64,000 nucleotides of DNA from Nocardia kruczakiae NBRC 101016 (GCF_001612965.1 NZ_BDBL01000020.1:36133-100132), one strand, 5' to 3'; positions 16,677-26,083 are shown, counted from the stretch's first letter. A program made the numbers and translations. The notes: generated from the sequence alone by a model not told the origin.

Positions 16677-17606
16677 ATGGCACCTGTGACGACCGGACAC
16701 GACGATATCGACCAGACCGAACTGGCACGCCGGTTCGAGGAGCACCGCCAGTATCTGCGCCGGGTGGCCTACAGCACGCTGGGCAGCCTCAGCGATGCCG
16801 ACGACGTCGTGCAGGAGGCGTGGCTGCGGCTGCAACGCTGGTACGAAACCCGTTCTCCCGGTGATCGAATCGACAATCTGCGGGCCTGGCTGACCACCGT
16901 CACCGGCCGCCTCGCCCTGGACCAGCTGGGTTCGGCCCGGGCGCGCCGCGAACAGTACGTCGGCGAATGGCTGCCCGAACCGGAGGTCACCAGCTGGGAC
17001 GATCCGGCCGACCGCGTCTCGCAGGACGAGCGCGTCACCACCGCCCTGCTGGTGGTCCTCGAATCGCTCTCGCCCGCCGAACGCACCGCGTTCGTACTGC
17101 AGGACATCTTCGGCATGACCGGTCCCGAGGTCGCCGACGTGGTCGGCCGTACTCCGGCCGCGGTCCGCCAACTCGCCTCCCGCGCCCGCAAGCACGTCGA
17201 GGACGGCACCCCGCGCTTCCCGGCGTCTCGCGACGAACACGAGCGGGTGGTCTCGGCCTTCTCGACGGCGTGGCGGTCCGGCGATCTGAGCGGCCTGCTC
17301 GGTGTGCTCGACGAGAACGTCACCCTGACCGCCGACGGTGGCGGCCGCGTGCCGGCGATCCGGCAGCCGGTGCAGGGCGCCGAGCTGGTGGCCAAGCTGT
17401 ACTTCGGCTGGTACCGCGCCGGAACCGGTGCGTGGGCGCGCAAGGTCGCGGTCAACGGCCTGCCCGGCCTCATGGTGTTCGACGGCAACCACCTGGGAAT
17501 CATGGCCTTCACCGTCGAAGAGGACCGCATCACCTCGATCGCGATCGTCCGCAACCCGGAGAAGCTGCACGATCTGCCCGAGGGCGAACCGGATTGGACG
17601 ATGTGA
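16677..17606 (+). CDS. ECF41-group RNA polymerase sigma factor (SigJ-like) with C-terminal SnoaL domain
   Basis: About 309 residues. Sigma region 2 (RRVAYSTLGSLSDADDVVQEAWLRLQRWYE) and region 4 (LSPAERTAFVLQDIFGMTGPEVADVVGRT) are followed by an NTF2/SnoaL-like C-terminal domain. That domain carries the ECF41 signatures DGGGR near the middle and NPEKL close to the end, elements known to control activity in place of an anti-sigma factor. Starts at 16653, 16677 and 16686 are all possible; 16677 is a compromise. A matching promoter lies upstream. The usual neighbouring target (carboxymuconolactone decarboxylase, oxidoreductase or epimerase gene) is not adjacent. Confidence 0.9.
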   Translation: MAPVTTGHDDIDQTELARRFEEHRQYLRRVAYSTLGSLSDADDVVQEAWLRLQRWYETRSPGDRIDNLRAWLTTVTGRLALDQLGSARARREQYVGEWLPEPEVTSWDDPADRVSQDERVTTALLVVLESLSPAERTAFVLQDIFGMTGPEVADVVGRTPAAVRQLASRARKHVEDGTPRFPASRDEHERVVSAFSTAWRSGDLSGLLGVLDENVTLTADGGGRVPAIRQPVQGAELVAKLYFGWYRAGTGAWARKVAVNGLPGLMVFDGNHLGIMAFTVEEDRITSIAIVRNPEKLHDLPEGEPDWTM

Positions 17607-17633
17607 GGCCGTACTCGATCATGCGCGGCTCGA

Positions 17634-18752
17634 TCAGGGCCGCCACCTCGCGCCGTGACCGGCCCCGGCCAGGCCGTGTGCTCGCGCCACCGCGGCGGAA
17701 TAGAGCTGTCCCGCATCGGCATTGAGCCCCGCCTCGAGCCCCGGGTCGGCCCGGCAGGCCTCCCGCCAGCCGAGATCGGCGATGGTCCGCACATACGGCA
17801 GGGTGGCGTTGGTCAACGCGACGGTGGCGGTGTGCGGGACCGCGCCGGGCATGTTCGCGACGCAGTAGAACAGCGAATTGCCCACGGCGAAGGTCGGTTC
17901 GGCATGGGTGGTGGGATGCGAGCTCTGGAAACAACCACCCTGGTCGATGGCGATATCGACCAGCACGGTTCCCGGCCGCATCCGCTGCACCAGGGTGTCC
18001 GGAACCAGTTGCGGCGCACGGGCTCCCGGTACCAGCACCGAACCGATCACCAGATCCGCGGCGACGACGGCCCGCTCGATATCGGCGGCATTCGAGGCGA
18101 GAGGGGTGACGCGACCGGCGAACCGGACATCGAGTTCCCGCAATCGCACCGGATTGTTGTCGAGCACGATCACGCGCGCGCCCATTCCGACCGCGACCGT
18201 CGCCGCACTCGTTCCGGCCACCCCGCCGCCGATCACCACCACTTCCGCCGGCCGCACCCCCGGCACACCGCCCAGCAACACACCGGCGCCACCCTCGGGC
18301 GCCATCAAGTGGTAGGCGCCGACCTGCGGTGCGAGCTTGCCCGCGATCTCGCTCATCGGTGTCAGCAGCGGCAGCGATCCGTCGGGCCCGCGCACGGTTT
18401 CGTAGGCGATGGCGGTGATCCCGGAGGCCAGCACGGCGTCGGTGCATTTGCGGGAGGCCGCCAGGTGCAGGAAGGTGAACAGCACCTGCCCGGCGCGCAT
18501 GTGTGAGTATTCGGGGCCGACCGGCTCTTTCACCTTCAACACCAGTTCCGCCTGGTCCCAGACCGCGTCGGCGGTGGCGGTGATGGTCGCCCCGGCGGCC
18601 ACGTAATCGGCGTCGGTGAATCCGGACTCGAGTCCGGCGCCGGATTCGATCAGCACCCGATGACCGCGCCGGGTGAGTTCGACGGCGCCGGCCGGGGCGA
18701 GCGCGACCCGGCTCTCCTGCGGTTTGATCTCGCGCGGAACACCGATTCTCAT
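17634..18752 (-). CDS. ald: alanine dehydrogenase
   Basis: 372 residues, the family length. It catalyses reversible NAD-dependent deamination of L-alanine to pyruvate and ammonia. Active-site residues align by number with characterised enzymes: K75 (VLKVKEPVG), H96 (FTFLHLAAS) and D270 (VDIAIDQGG). The nucleotide loop is GGGVAG at 175-180. The start ATG at 18752 gives the canonical MRIGVPREIKPQE. It converges on the sigma factor gene. Confidence 0.96.
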   Translation of the reverse strand: MRIGVPREIKPQESRVALAPAGAVELTRRGHRVLIESGAGLESGFTDADYVAAGATITATADAVWDQAELVLKVKEPVGPEYSHMRAGQVLFTFLHLAASRKCTDAVLASGITAIAYETVRGPDGSLPLLTPMSEIAGKLAPQVGAYHLMAPEGGAGVLLGGVPGVRPAEVVVIGGGVAGTSAATVAVGMGARVIVLDNNPVRLRELDVRFAGRVTPLASNAADIERAVVAADLVIGSVLVPGARAPQLVPDTLVQRMRPGTVLVDIAIDQGGCFQSSHPTTHAEPTFAVGNSLFYCVANMPGAVPHTATVALTNATLPYVRTIADLGWREACRADPGLEAGLNADAGQLYSAAVARAHGLAGAGHGARWRP

Positions 18753-18861
18753 ACCGCCATCGTGGCCCCGATCCGGGCGCGGCGCCATGATCATGTCGCG
18801 GTGATTCGCCGAACCGCAACCAATCGGCAATCGATCCGCGTCCGGCCGCCCGCCGTCCTCG

Positions 18862-19629
18862 TCACAGCGTGATCGACTCGCCGAGCGGCGGGATCCGAAG
18901 CTGCTTCTCCCGCCCGCCGTAGCCGAAGGTGCGTCGCAGATGATCGAGGGTCTCGGTGAAGTGCGCCCAGCCCTCGGCGTGTACCGGCACCACGACGGCG
19001 TCGCCGAGCGCCGCCGCCGCTGCCAGCGCGGTGCGCGCGTTGAGCGTGACGTCGCGATCCTCGAACCGGCCCACGTTCGCGGCGCCGACATTGAGCAGGG
19101 CGATGTCGATCCGGCCGAATCGCGCCACGATGCGCTCGACGTAGTCGACGGAGGCGTTGTCGCCGGAGATGTACACCGTCGGCAGATCCTCGGCCTGCAA
19201 TACGAACCCGGTGACCGTGCCGCTCAGCGCCTCGGCACCCTCCGGCCCGTGCAGTGCGGGTACCGCGGTGACGGTGACGGCGCCGATGCTCACCGACTCC
19301 CACACCGTCAGTCCCCGAACACCTTCCAGCCGTCCGGCCGCTTCCGGCGTGGACAGCACGGTCTCCACGCCGGCCATGACGTCGCGCCCGGCCGGATCGA
19401 GGTTGTCGGGATGCTGATCATGCGAGAGCAGCACCACGTCCACCGGACCCACCCGATCCGCGGCGATTGCCGGTCCGGTCAGTTTGTGCAGGGTGAGCGC
19501 GCCGGCGGAGTAGTCGCCGGGTTCGTCGAAGGTCGGATCGGTCAGCCAGACCAGCCCGCCGTAGTTCAGCCGGACGGTGGGGCCGCCGATGTGCAGGAGT
19601 TCGACCGTGGTGGAGAGCGTGTTCGTCAT
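18862..19629 (-). CDS. MBL-fold metallo-hydrolase (UlaG-like)
   Basis: 255-residue metallo-beta-lactamase-fold protein. The metal motif reads LLSHDQHPDNLD (H70, H73, D75), with the last His of the usual HxHxDH replaced by Asn76, as in some UlaG-like members. Further ligands are in ALHGPEG and YISGDNASVD, and a late His in VVPVHAEGWAHF. Relatives hydrolyse lactones or phosphodiesters or are of unknown function. It is divergent from the GlxA-type regulator with a 71-base gap, suggesting that regulator controls it. Confidence 0.88.
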   Translation of the reverse strand: MTNTLSTTVELLHIGGPTVRLNYGGLVWLTDPTFDEPGDYSAGALTLHKLTGPAIAADRVGPVDVVLLSHDQHPDNLDPAGRDVMAGVETVLSTPEAAGRLEGVRGLTVWESVSIGAVTVTAVPALHGPEGAEALSGTVTGFVLQAEDLPTVYISGDNASVDYVERIVARFGRIDIALLNVGAANVGRFEDRDVTLNARTALAAAAALGDAVVVPVHAEGWAHFTETLDHLRRTFGYGGREKQLRIPPLGESITL

Positions 19630-19700
19630 GAGCACCAGCCTGTACCGCTCCGGCACGTTCGAACAGTGGCCCGCAGGCCATGCTTCGATAAGATCGGGCC

Positions 19701-20681
19701 ATGCATGTGGTCGCGGTGATCGCCTTCGACGGGATCAGCCCGTTTCATCTGTCCGTTCCCGGAATGGTGTTCGGGCGCATCGGCACCAGCGTGCAGCACA
19801 GCGCGCCCTACCAGGTGCTCACCTGCGCGGAAGTTCCCGGAATACTGAGCACCCCCGGCGATTTCGACCTCGTCGTGCGCCACGGCCCCGAGGCGATCGA
19901 CCGGGCGGAGACCGTGGTGATTCCCAGCTGGAATCCGGAACTTCCCGTGCCCGAGGTCATTTCGTCGGCCCTGTGGCGCGCGCACGACCGCGGTGCCCGC
20001 ATCGTCGGATTGTGCCGCGGTTCCTGGGTCGTCGCCGCGACCGGTCTGGCCGACGGTCGCGAAGTCACCACCCACTGGGGTCTGGCCGCGGCCCTGGCTC
20101 GCGCGTTTCCCGCGGTGACCGTACGCGCGGATCGGCTGTGGACCGACCTCGGCGATGTGGTCACGTCCGCGGGAGTCGCCGCGGCACTGGACTGTTGCCT
20201 GCACCTGGTGCGCGCCGACCACGGCGCCCGCGCCGCGACCGAACTCGCGCGCACGCTGGTCCTGGCGCCGTATCGCGCCGGGTCGCAGGCACAGTACATA
20301 CCGCTCGCGGTGCCCGATGCCGACGACGACGATCCGATCGAACACGCGATGGTCTGGGCGCGAACACATTTGGATCACCCGATCGATCTGGACGGCTGGG
20401 CCCGCACCGCCCTGATGTCGCGGCGCACCTTCACCCGCCGCTTCCGCGAACGCACCGGCTCCAGCCCGCAGCGCTGGCTGCTCGATCAGCGCATCGACCG
20501 CGCCCGGCTGCTGCTGGAATCCACCGACGACACGATGGACCGCATCGCCGCCGAGACCGGCCTGGGAACGGCGATGAATCTGCGCCACCATTTCCACCGC
20601 ACCCTCGGGCTGCCACCGGCCGCACATCGCGCCCAGTTCCGGGCCAGCTATGTTGACCTGCATGAGGATCAAGCTGGGTGA
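19701..20681 (+). CDS. GlxA family transcriptional regulator (DJ-1/PfpI + AraC HTH)
   Basis: 326 residues. The N-terminal half is a class I glutamine-amidotransferase-like sensor domain with the nucleophile-elbow cysteine in IVGLCRGSWVVAATGL, followed by TTHWGLAAALARAFP. The C-terminal AraC/XylS domain has two helix-turn-helices (MSRRTFTRRFRERTGSSPQRW and DRIAAETGLGTAMNLRHHFHR). Such regulators usually activate genes for amino-group or aldehyde metabolism. Divergent from the MBL gene; its end overlaps the carbonic anhydrase start. Confidence 0.9.
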   Translation: MHVVAVIAFDGISPFHLSVPGMVFGRIGTSVQHSAPYQVLTCAEVPGILSTPGDFDLVVRHGPEAIDRAETVVIPSWNPELPVPEVISSALWRAHDRGARIVGLCRGSWVVAATGLADGREVTTHWGLAAALARAFPAVTVRADRLWTDLGDVVTSAGVAAALDCCLHLVRADHGARAATELARTLVLAPYRAGSQAQYIPLAVPDADDDDPIEHAMVWARTHLDHPIDLDGWARTALMSRRTFTRRFRERTGSSPQRWLLDQRIDRARLLLESTDDTMDRIAAETGLGTAMNLRHHFHRTLGLPPAAHRAQFRASYVDLHEDQAG

Positions 20682-21180
20682 GCACGAGCCGCAGATCGAC
20701 GACACCGCGTGGGTGGCGCCGACGGCCACGGTGATCGGCCGGGTGCGGCTGGGTGAACAGGTCAGCGTCTGGTACGGCGCGGTGATCCGCGGCGATCTGG
20801 AGGACATCGAGATCGGCGCCGGCACCAACATCCAGGACGGGTGCGTCCTGCACGCCGATCCCGGTTTCACATTGCGGGTCGGCAGCGGAGTGTCGGTGGG
20901 CCACAACGCGATCCTGCACGGTTGCACGATCGGCGACGACGTTCTCGTCGGCATGGGCGCGACGGTCCTCAACGGCGCGGTGATCGGCGAGGGCAGCCTG
21001 ATCGCCGCCAATGCCTTGATTCCCGAGGGGGCGACGATCCCGCCCGGCTCTCTGGTCGCGGGCGTACCGGGCAAGGTGCGGCGCGAACTCGGCGATGCCG
21101 AACGCGATCGCATCAAGCTCAACGCGGCGGTCTATCTGCACAATATGAGCACTCACCGCGAGACCGGCACCCAGCTGTGA
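20662..21180 (+). CDS. gamma-class carbonic anhydrase family protein
   Basis: 172-residue left-handed beta-helix protein built of hexapeptide repeats. Zinc-ligand histidines are at H64 (GCVLHADPG), H81 (VSVGHNAI) and H86 (ILHGCTIGDD). The family includes carbonic anhydrases and ferripyochelin-binding-like proteins; activity often depends on further residues I cannot confirm. The ATG at 20662, 20 bases inside the end of the regulator gene, gives MRIKLGEHEP, the usual family start. Confidence 0.92.
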   Translation: MRIKLGEHEPQIDDTAWVAPTATVIGRVRLGEQVSVWYGAVIRGDLEDIEIGAGTNIQDGCVLHADPGFTLRVGSGVSVGHNAILHGCTIGDDVLVGMGATVLNGAVIGEGSLIAANALIPEGATIPPGSLVAGVPGKVRRELGDAERDRIKLNAAVYLHNMSTHRETGTQL

Positions 21181-21309
21181 GACGAGCCACACTGGTCAAG
21201 CGTCCAGGTTGATCTCTTGGTAGCATCGTCGCAGCATGTTCGCGGTCCGCGGCAGTGAATCATCGCCTCGGGCGGCGTACTGCGACGTGGGTATGCAGGA
21301 GGTTAGACG

Positions 21310-21489
21310 GTGTCGTACGAGCAGTCCGGTATGCACCGACCCAAGGGGCGGATCAGTGTGGCCGATATCGCGGCCCAACCCGGTGGCATCGAGGCGCTAC
21401 AGCGCCGGGTCCACGAATTACGTTCCAGCGGAAGCGATTTCGCCGCGAACGCGATAGAGCAGGAAATGGCCGCGTTCAATCTGCGGTGA
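21310..21489 (+). CDS. 59-residue hypothetical protein
   Basis: Short gene starting at a GTG with a strong GGAGG site seven bases upstream. The product begins MSYEQSGMHRPKGRISVADI, then has AAQPGGIEALQRRVHEL and an amphipathic C-terminal helix (GSDFAANAIEQEMAAFNLR). Codon positions follow the local coding pattern, and the protein looks folded and helical. It precedes a TetR gene by 103 bases. I do not recognise the family; it is probably a genus-level conserved small protein. Confidence 0.7.
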   Translation: MSYEQSGMHRPKGRISVADIAAQPGGIEALQRRVHELRSSGSDFAANAIEQEMAAFNLR

Positions 21490-21592
21490 GCGCGGGCGGT
21501 CGGGGACGTCGGTGGCGGTCCGGCGCGATGAGATAATGATCGTCAGCCTTCCGCATCGACGCGGTCCTTTCGCCGACTCGACTGGAGACCCC

Positions 21593-22213
21593 ATGCCCCC
21601 TGTTCCGTCCATCCTGGCCCGCATCCTCGAGAAGCCCCGCTCCGACGGTGAGCAGCTGCTCGAGAGCGCCCTGTCGGCCTTCCTGGACTTCGGGATCAAG
21701 CGCACCAGCATGGGTGAGATCGCGCGCCGCGCCGGCATCAGTCCCGCGACGCTGTATCGCCGCTTCGAATCGAAGAACGATCTGGTCGAGGCGGTGAGCG
21801 TGCGCGAGGCGCAGCGCTTCGTCGCCGATATCGAACAGCGGGTCGGCAGTATCACCGACAACGAGGATCAGCTGGTGGAGATCTTCGTCGTCTTCATCAC
21901 CGCGCTCGCGCACAACGAGCTGCTGCAACGTCTGCTGCGCACCGAACCCGAGCTGATCCTGCCCCGACTGACCACCGACGCCGGCCCGATCCTCGCGGTG
22001 GGCCGCGCCTATCTGGGCGACAAGCTGCGCGGATTGCAGAAGACCAACGCCGAGTTGGATTTCGACGCCGACCTCGTCGCCGAAATCATGGCCCGGCTGG
22101 CGCAATCGCTGGCGTTGACGCCCGACGGGCTGATCCCGCTCTCGGACGCGGAGGCCGCCCGCGTCTTCGCCCGGCGGACCTTGCTGCCGATGGTCGGCGG
22201 CCACACCGCCTGA
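21593..22213 (+). CDS. TetR/AcrR family transcriptional regulator
   Basis: 206 residues. The N-terminal DNA-binding domain is a standard TetR helix-turn-helix (LLESALSAFLDFGIKRTSMG, IARRAGISPATLYRRFESKNDLV), and the remaining all-helical part is a ligand-binding and dimerisation domain. The ATG at 21593 has GGAG just upstream. The ligand and targets are unknown. The neighbour downstream is a convergent methyltransferase, so an unlinked or autoregulatory role is likely. Confidence 0.9.
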   Translation: MPPVPSILARILEKPRSDGEQLLESALSAFLDFGIKRTSMGEIARRAGISPATLYRRFESKNDLVEAVSVREAQRFVADIEQRVGSITDNEDQLVEIFVVFITALAHNELLQRLLRTEPELILPRLTTDAGPILAVGRAYLGDKLRGLQKTNAELDFDADLVAEIMARLAQSLALTPDGLIPLSDAEAARVFARRTLLPMVGGHTA

Positions 22214-22229
22214 CCGCCTCCGGGCGGGC

Positions 22230-24176
22230 CTACCCGGTCTCGCCGAGCCCGAACGCCGCTCCCACTCGCCTATCGAGCAGCGCGGCATCGGGTTCGGCAC
22301 CGCCGTTCGCCAGTTCGCGAGCCAGATCGGTGAGCTGCTGTCCCGCATCGGTATTCGGGTCGGGCAACGGAAGCCGGGTGACATACTGCGTGATCCACCG
22401 TCGCCGCCCGGCATAGAGCCGATTTCCGCACACGGCATCGTAGAACCGCAGCCCGAGCGTCGAATTGGCCACTCCCATCAGCAAATAGGCGATCCGCTCG
22501 TCGCCGATATCGGCCAGCGACATCCAGTAGCAGTCCCCGTTCACCACCGCACCGCTGCGATCGAGCGCGAACCGCGGCGCCACACTGATATCCGGAAACA
22601 CCACCTTCGGCCGGCACCACAGATGCGGCCGCTGCGGCACCCAGATCTCGAACCACTCCCGCCCGGTGCCGGTGAGGTACTCCCGAGCGGCCAGAGCGTC
22701 TTTGTGCTGAGCGAAATACGCTGCGGCACGCGGATATTCGTTCAAATCGATCGGTGTGCGGCACGAACAGGAAGCATCGTAGGGATACAGCACGCGGGTA
22801 TCGTGGGCGCGGTCGATGCGCCACGGAACGAGATCGTGGTGAGTCAACAACCCCTGGAGCAGTTCGGGCTCCGGACAGCAGGGCCGATCCTCCCATTGAT
22901 CCGAGATGAAGACTCGATCCGCATTCGTCTTGATTCCCACCCTGATGCGCGCGACCTCACCGAACGTGCGCCACGTGCCGGCGGCGATTCGCGCCAACCA
23001 TTCATCCGTATCCGGTCGCGACATGCGCCACGGAGTAGCGGGATCGAAAGTGCGCCGCGGGTCGATCGGCGCCGCCTGCCCAGTCATCCCGGATTCATCC
23101 TCATGCTCGCGGCCGATCACGATGCTGCGATGCACCGGAACACCACCGGCATGTCGACTCGCGCCCGGATTCCCGCTTCGGCCTGTGTTGTCGTGTGCAC
23201 CGGTCCACAGTGTTCCGGTCTCCACCGCAATGCGGCGCCCGGCGTGTTCGACCACGGAATCGGCCGGGCCGACCAAGGCATCGAACAGGTTGGCATCGCG
23301 TGCCGGTGCGCGCTCGGACTCGTAGGCAGTGACAAACCGGCAGGTCCGCTGCTCGTGCCCGCGCACAGCGATCGTCACCGCGGGTAGCACCGCCGCCTCG
23401 AACAGCCGAGTATCGCCGAGGTCGTAGAGCTCCACCGGCGTCAGCTCCGCATACAGCAGCGCCCGCAGATTCGCCCCCGCCTTCGTACTGAGAAACCGGT
23501 TGGCGCACAGCAGACCCAGCACTCCGCCGGGCCGCAACAACCGCGGAATCGTCGCGACGAACGGATGGGTCAAATCGATACGTCCCGACAGCCCGAACTG
23601 CTTGCTCAGCAGCTGCGCCGTCGCGCCGCCCAGCTGCTGAGTCCGCACATACGGCGGGTTCGTGATCACGGCGTCGAAGTGCGCGTCGGCCAACTCGGTT
23701 GCGGCACAGAGGAAATCACCCACCCGCCAATCGATCACGATACGATTCGACGTCGGCGTGGTATCCGCAGCATCGAAACATGCATCGACCGCGTCCGGCA
23801 CCCGCGATTCGGCGGCGCCCTCCTCCGGCCAGACCTGCGGCGGGCTCCTGAATCGGCTGTTCCATGACACTCCCCTGGCCCGAGCTTCGTGAACCGCCGC
23901 GGCATTCAGGTCGTACCCCACCAGATGCAAAGAGGTACCCGGAAAGCGTTGCGCCGCAATGTATGCCACCGCCGACAACAACTCACCGTCCCCACAGGCG
24001 GGGTCGAGCACCGACAATTCACGTCCCGGCCGCACATGCGCGAGCATCCGCTCCGCGAGAAACTCCGCCAACCGCGGCGGCGTGTAATGCCGCCCGTGCC
24101 GTTTCCGCGCCCCACCCCCGCCCGGCTCCCGTCCCGCCCGGCGGTCTGCTGCTGGCCGCTCCCGCCCGCCGCGCAT
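22230..24176 (-). CDS. N6-adenine DNA methyltransferase (type II/IIG-like, with target-recognition domain)
   Basis: 648 residues. The first 27 are Arg/Gly-rich, then RHYTPPRLAEFLAERM, SAM-binding motif I VLDPACGDGELL (56-67) and catalytic motif IV NPPY (173-176), the gamma-type order of N6-adenine methylases of the Eco57I/TaqI kind. The C-terminal 300 residues (from about TPWRMSRPD) resemble a TaqI-like specificity domain, with WRIDRAHDTRVLYPYD and RPKVVFPDISVAPRFALD. I see no PD-D/ExK nuclease motif in the chain and no nuclease gene beside it, so it is either a solitary regulator or defence methylase or part of a dispersed system. Confidence 0.85.
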   Translation of the reverse strand: MRGGRERPAADRRAGREPGGGGARKRHGRHYTPPRLAEFLAERMLAHVRPGRELSVLDPACGDGELLSAVAYIAAQRFPGTSLHLVGYDLNAAAVHEARARGVSWNSRFRSPPQVWPEEGAAESRVPDAVDACFDAADTTPTSNRIVIDWRVGDFLCAATELADAHFDAVITNPPYVRTQQLGGATAQLLSKQFGLSGRIDLTHPFVATIPRLLRPGGVLGLLCANRFLSTKAGANLRALLYAELTPVELYDLGDTRLFEAAVLPAVTIAVRGHEQRTCRFVTAYESERAPARDANLFDALVGPADSVVEHAGRRIAVETGTLWTGAHDNTGRSGNPGASRHAGGVPVHRSIVIGREHEDESGMTGQAAPIDPRRTFDPATPWRMSRPDTDEWLARIAAGTWRTFGEVARIRVGIKTNADRVFISDQWEDRPCCPEPELLQGLLTHHDLVPWRIDRAHDTRVLYPYDASCSCRTPIDLNEYPRAAAYFAQHKDALAAREYLTGTGREWFEIWVPQRPHLWCRPKVVFPDISVAPRFALDRSGAVVNGDCYWMSLADIGDERIAYLLMGVANSTLGLRFYDAVCGNRLYAGRRRWITQYVTRLPLPDPNTDAGQQLTDLARELANGGAEPDAALLDRRVGAAFGLGETG

Positions 24177-24388
24177 GTCCGCATTGTGCCTGCTGCGAGC
24201 ACAAATGTGGGCGAACTCGACGTATCGCGCCCCGAAGGTCAGCCTCTACCGGCGCGATCAAGACGACCTGCGGCGTTGCCGTAGCGGTACGAGTCGTCCG
24301 TGGTCGCGCTGCGCGATCTCGGATTGGAAGCTCATGAAAACAAGATACGGCTGGACAGCACGCGGTGCTACGGCGTGCTACCCCGCAC
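24177..24388. other. 212-base intergenic region upstream of the methyltransferase
   Basis: It should hold the methyltransferase promoter. A 25-codon minus-strand frame at 24335-24258 (MSFQSEIAQRDHGRLV...) is present, but it is too short and Arg-rich to accept as a gene without comparison. Confidence 0.4.
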
Positions 24389-26083
24389 TCACCGGCGTTG
24401 GACGCGCTCCTCCGGCGGGCCGACCGCTCCCCGCTGACGCAGGTAGGTCTCCAAGGCGTCCAGGTCGGTCGGGCCGACGGTCGTGTCCGTTCCCCGCGTG
24501 AACACCGCGAATCCGTCGCCGCCGGAGGCGAGGAAGTTGTTGGTGGTCACCCGGTAGGTCGCGACCGGATTCACGGGCCGGTCGCCGATGCGGACGGAGT
24601 CGGCGATCACCTTGTGCCCAGGCGCGGCCTTGTCGTCGTAGGCGTAGGAGATGCCCGCGACCGAGAGCACGGCCGGTTTGCTCTTGTTGTCCCACTGCTG
24701 TTCCAGCAGATCCATGATCTGGCGGCCGGTCAGGGTGACGGTGACGACCTGATTGCCGAACGGTTGCGTCTCGTAGATGCTGCCGTAGGTGATCGGCCCG
24801 GGACCGATATCGGCGCGCACCCCGCCCGGATTCATGAACGCCGCCACGGCTTGCGCCGACTCGTGGGTGACGTCGAGCATCGCATCGGCGATCACCGCAC
24901 CGAGGGGGGATTCACCGCCACCGCGATCGCTGCGCGTCAGTGGCGCCGTGGCGGTGCCCACGACCCGTTGCGCACGCGGCGCCGCCTGAGCGGAGAAGAA
25001 CCCGATCAGCTGGTCGACCGCCGGATCGGGAGCGACATCGCGCGTGACCACCCGGTTCACCGCGTGCGCGGACACCTTCCCCTGGTCGAACCGCAGTGTG
25101 ACGTCGGTGATCAGGCGGCCGTAGGACGCGGCCTGGGTCACGAGCTTGCCGTCGAATTCGCAGTTGTAGGCCTGATGGCTGTGCCCGGTGAGCAGCACCT
25201 GAACGGCAGGATCCGTATGCGCCGCCAATGCCGGCACATCGGGACTGATGTCGGCACAACCGTTGTAGTCGGTGGTCTTCGCCGGTGTTCCCTGGGCGCC
25301 GCCATCGTGCACCAGGGCGACAACGGTTTCCGCACCGGCCTGTTTCATGGCAGGCACGTACTTGTTGATCGCCTCGGCCTCCTCGCCGAAGGTGTAGCCG
25401 CGAATGCCTTCGGGGAAAACGAGATTCACCGTATCCGGCGTCACCACACCGACCACGCCGATCTTGTGCCCGCCGACCGTCAGCATCGTCCACGGCCGCA
25501 CCCCCGCCGGCGGCTCACCGCGGGAGTCGGTGAGATTGGCGGCGAGGAAATCGAACCGCGCACCCGTGAACGGCTCCCCCGGGGAGCATCCGTCGAGCGC
25601 ACAACCGCCCGCCCGCAACCGCCTCAGCTCGGCGACCCCGTGGTCGAGCTCATGATTACCCACCGCCGACGCCGCGACCCCCACCTGATTCAGGAAGTCG
25701 ATCGTCGGCTCGTCGTGGAACAGCGACGACACCAGCGGACTCGCCCCGATATTGTCCCCCGCCGACACCACCGCACTGTCCGGATACGCCGCACGCAACC
25801 GCTGCAGATGGGTGGCCAGATACGCCGCCCCACCCGCGGTGTACTCCCCCGCCCGTCCGTTGCTCGCCTCCGGCGGTTCCAGATTGCCGTGCAGATCGTT
25901 GAACCCGAACAGATGCACCTCACCGGGCTGCGCCGACGGGAGGTCACCGGTGGACACCAGAGGTATCGCGCCCTGATGCGCGGTGTCGCTGCTCCCGCAT
26001 CCGGACAGTGCGACCAGACTCATCGCGACGACGCCACCGGCCGCCATGCGCCGCAGAACACCCATACCGTCAGACTCTGACAT
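24389..26083 (-). CDS. bifunctional metallophosphatase/5'-nucleotidase lipoprotein
   Basis: 564-residue UshA-type protein. A lipoprotein signal peptide (MGVLRRMAAGG, lipobox LSGC) precedes the calcineurin-like domain with GFNDLHGNLE, SAGDNIGASPL, GNHELDHG and LTGHSHQAYNC, which bind two metals. The C-terminal 5'-nucleotidase domain has NPGGVRADIG and NNFLASGGDGFAVFTRG. It probably releases nucleosides or phosphate at the cell surface. The ATG at 26065 gives a more typical signal peptide than 26083. It is upstream of the methylase on the same strand. Confidence 0.93.
   Translation of the reverse strand: MSESDGMGVLRRMAAGGVVAMSLVALSGCGSSDTAHQGAIPLVSTGDLPSAQPGEVHLFGFNDLHGNLEPPEASNGRAGEYTAGGAAYLATHLQRLRAAYPDSAVVSAGDNIGASPLVSSLFHDEPTIDFLNQVGVAASAVGNHELDHGVAELRRLRAGGCALDGCSPGEPFTGARFDFLAANLTDSRGEPPAGVRPWTMLTVGGHKIGVVGVVTPDTVNLVFPEGIRGYTFGEEAEAINKYVPAMKQAGAETVVALVHDGGAQGTPAKTTDYNGCADISPDVPALAAHTDPAVQVLLTGHSHQAYNCEFDGKLVTQAASYGRLITDVTLRFDQGKVSAHAVNRVVTRDVAPDPAVDQLIGFFSAQAAPRAQRVVGTATAPLTRSDRGGGESPLGAVIADAMLDVTHESAQAVAAFMNPGGVRADIGPGPITYGSIYETQPFGNQVVTVTLTGRQIMDLLEQQWDNKSKPAVLSVAGISYAYDDKAAPGHKVIADSVRIGDRPVNPVATYRVTTNNFLASGGDGFAVFTRGTDTTVGPTDLDALETYLRQRGAVGPPEERVQRR

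Noticed and set aside
24258..24335. 25-codon minus-strand frame upstream of the methyltransferase
   Set aside because: Short, Arg-rich, without a ribosome site; mentioned only as intergenic content.
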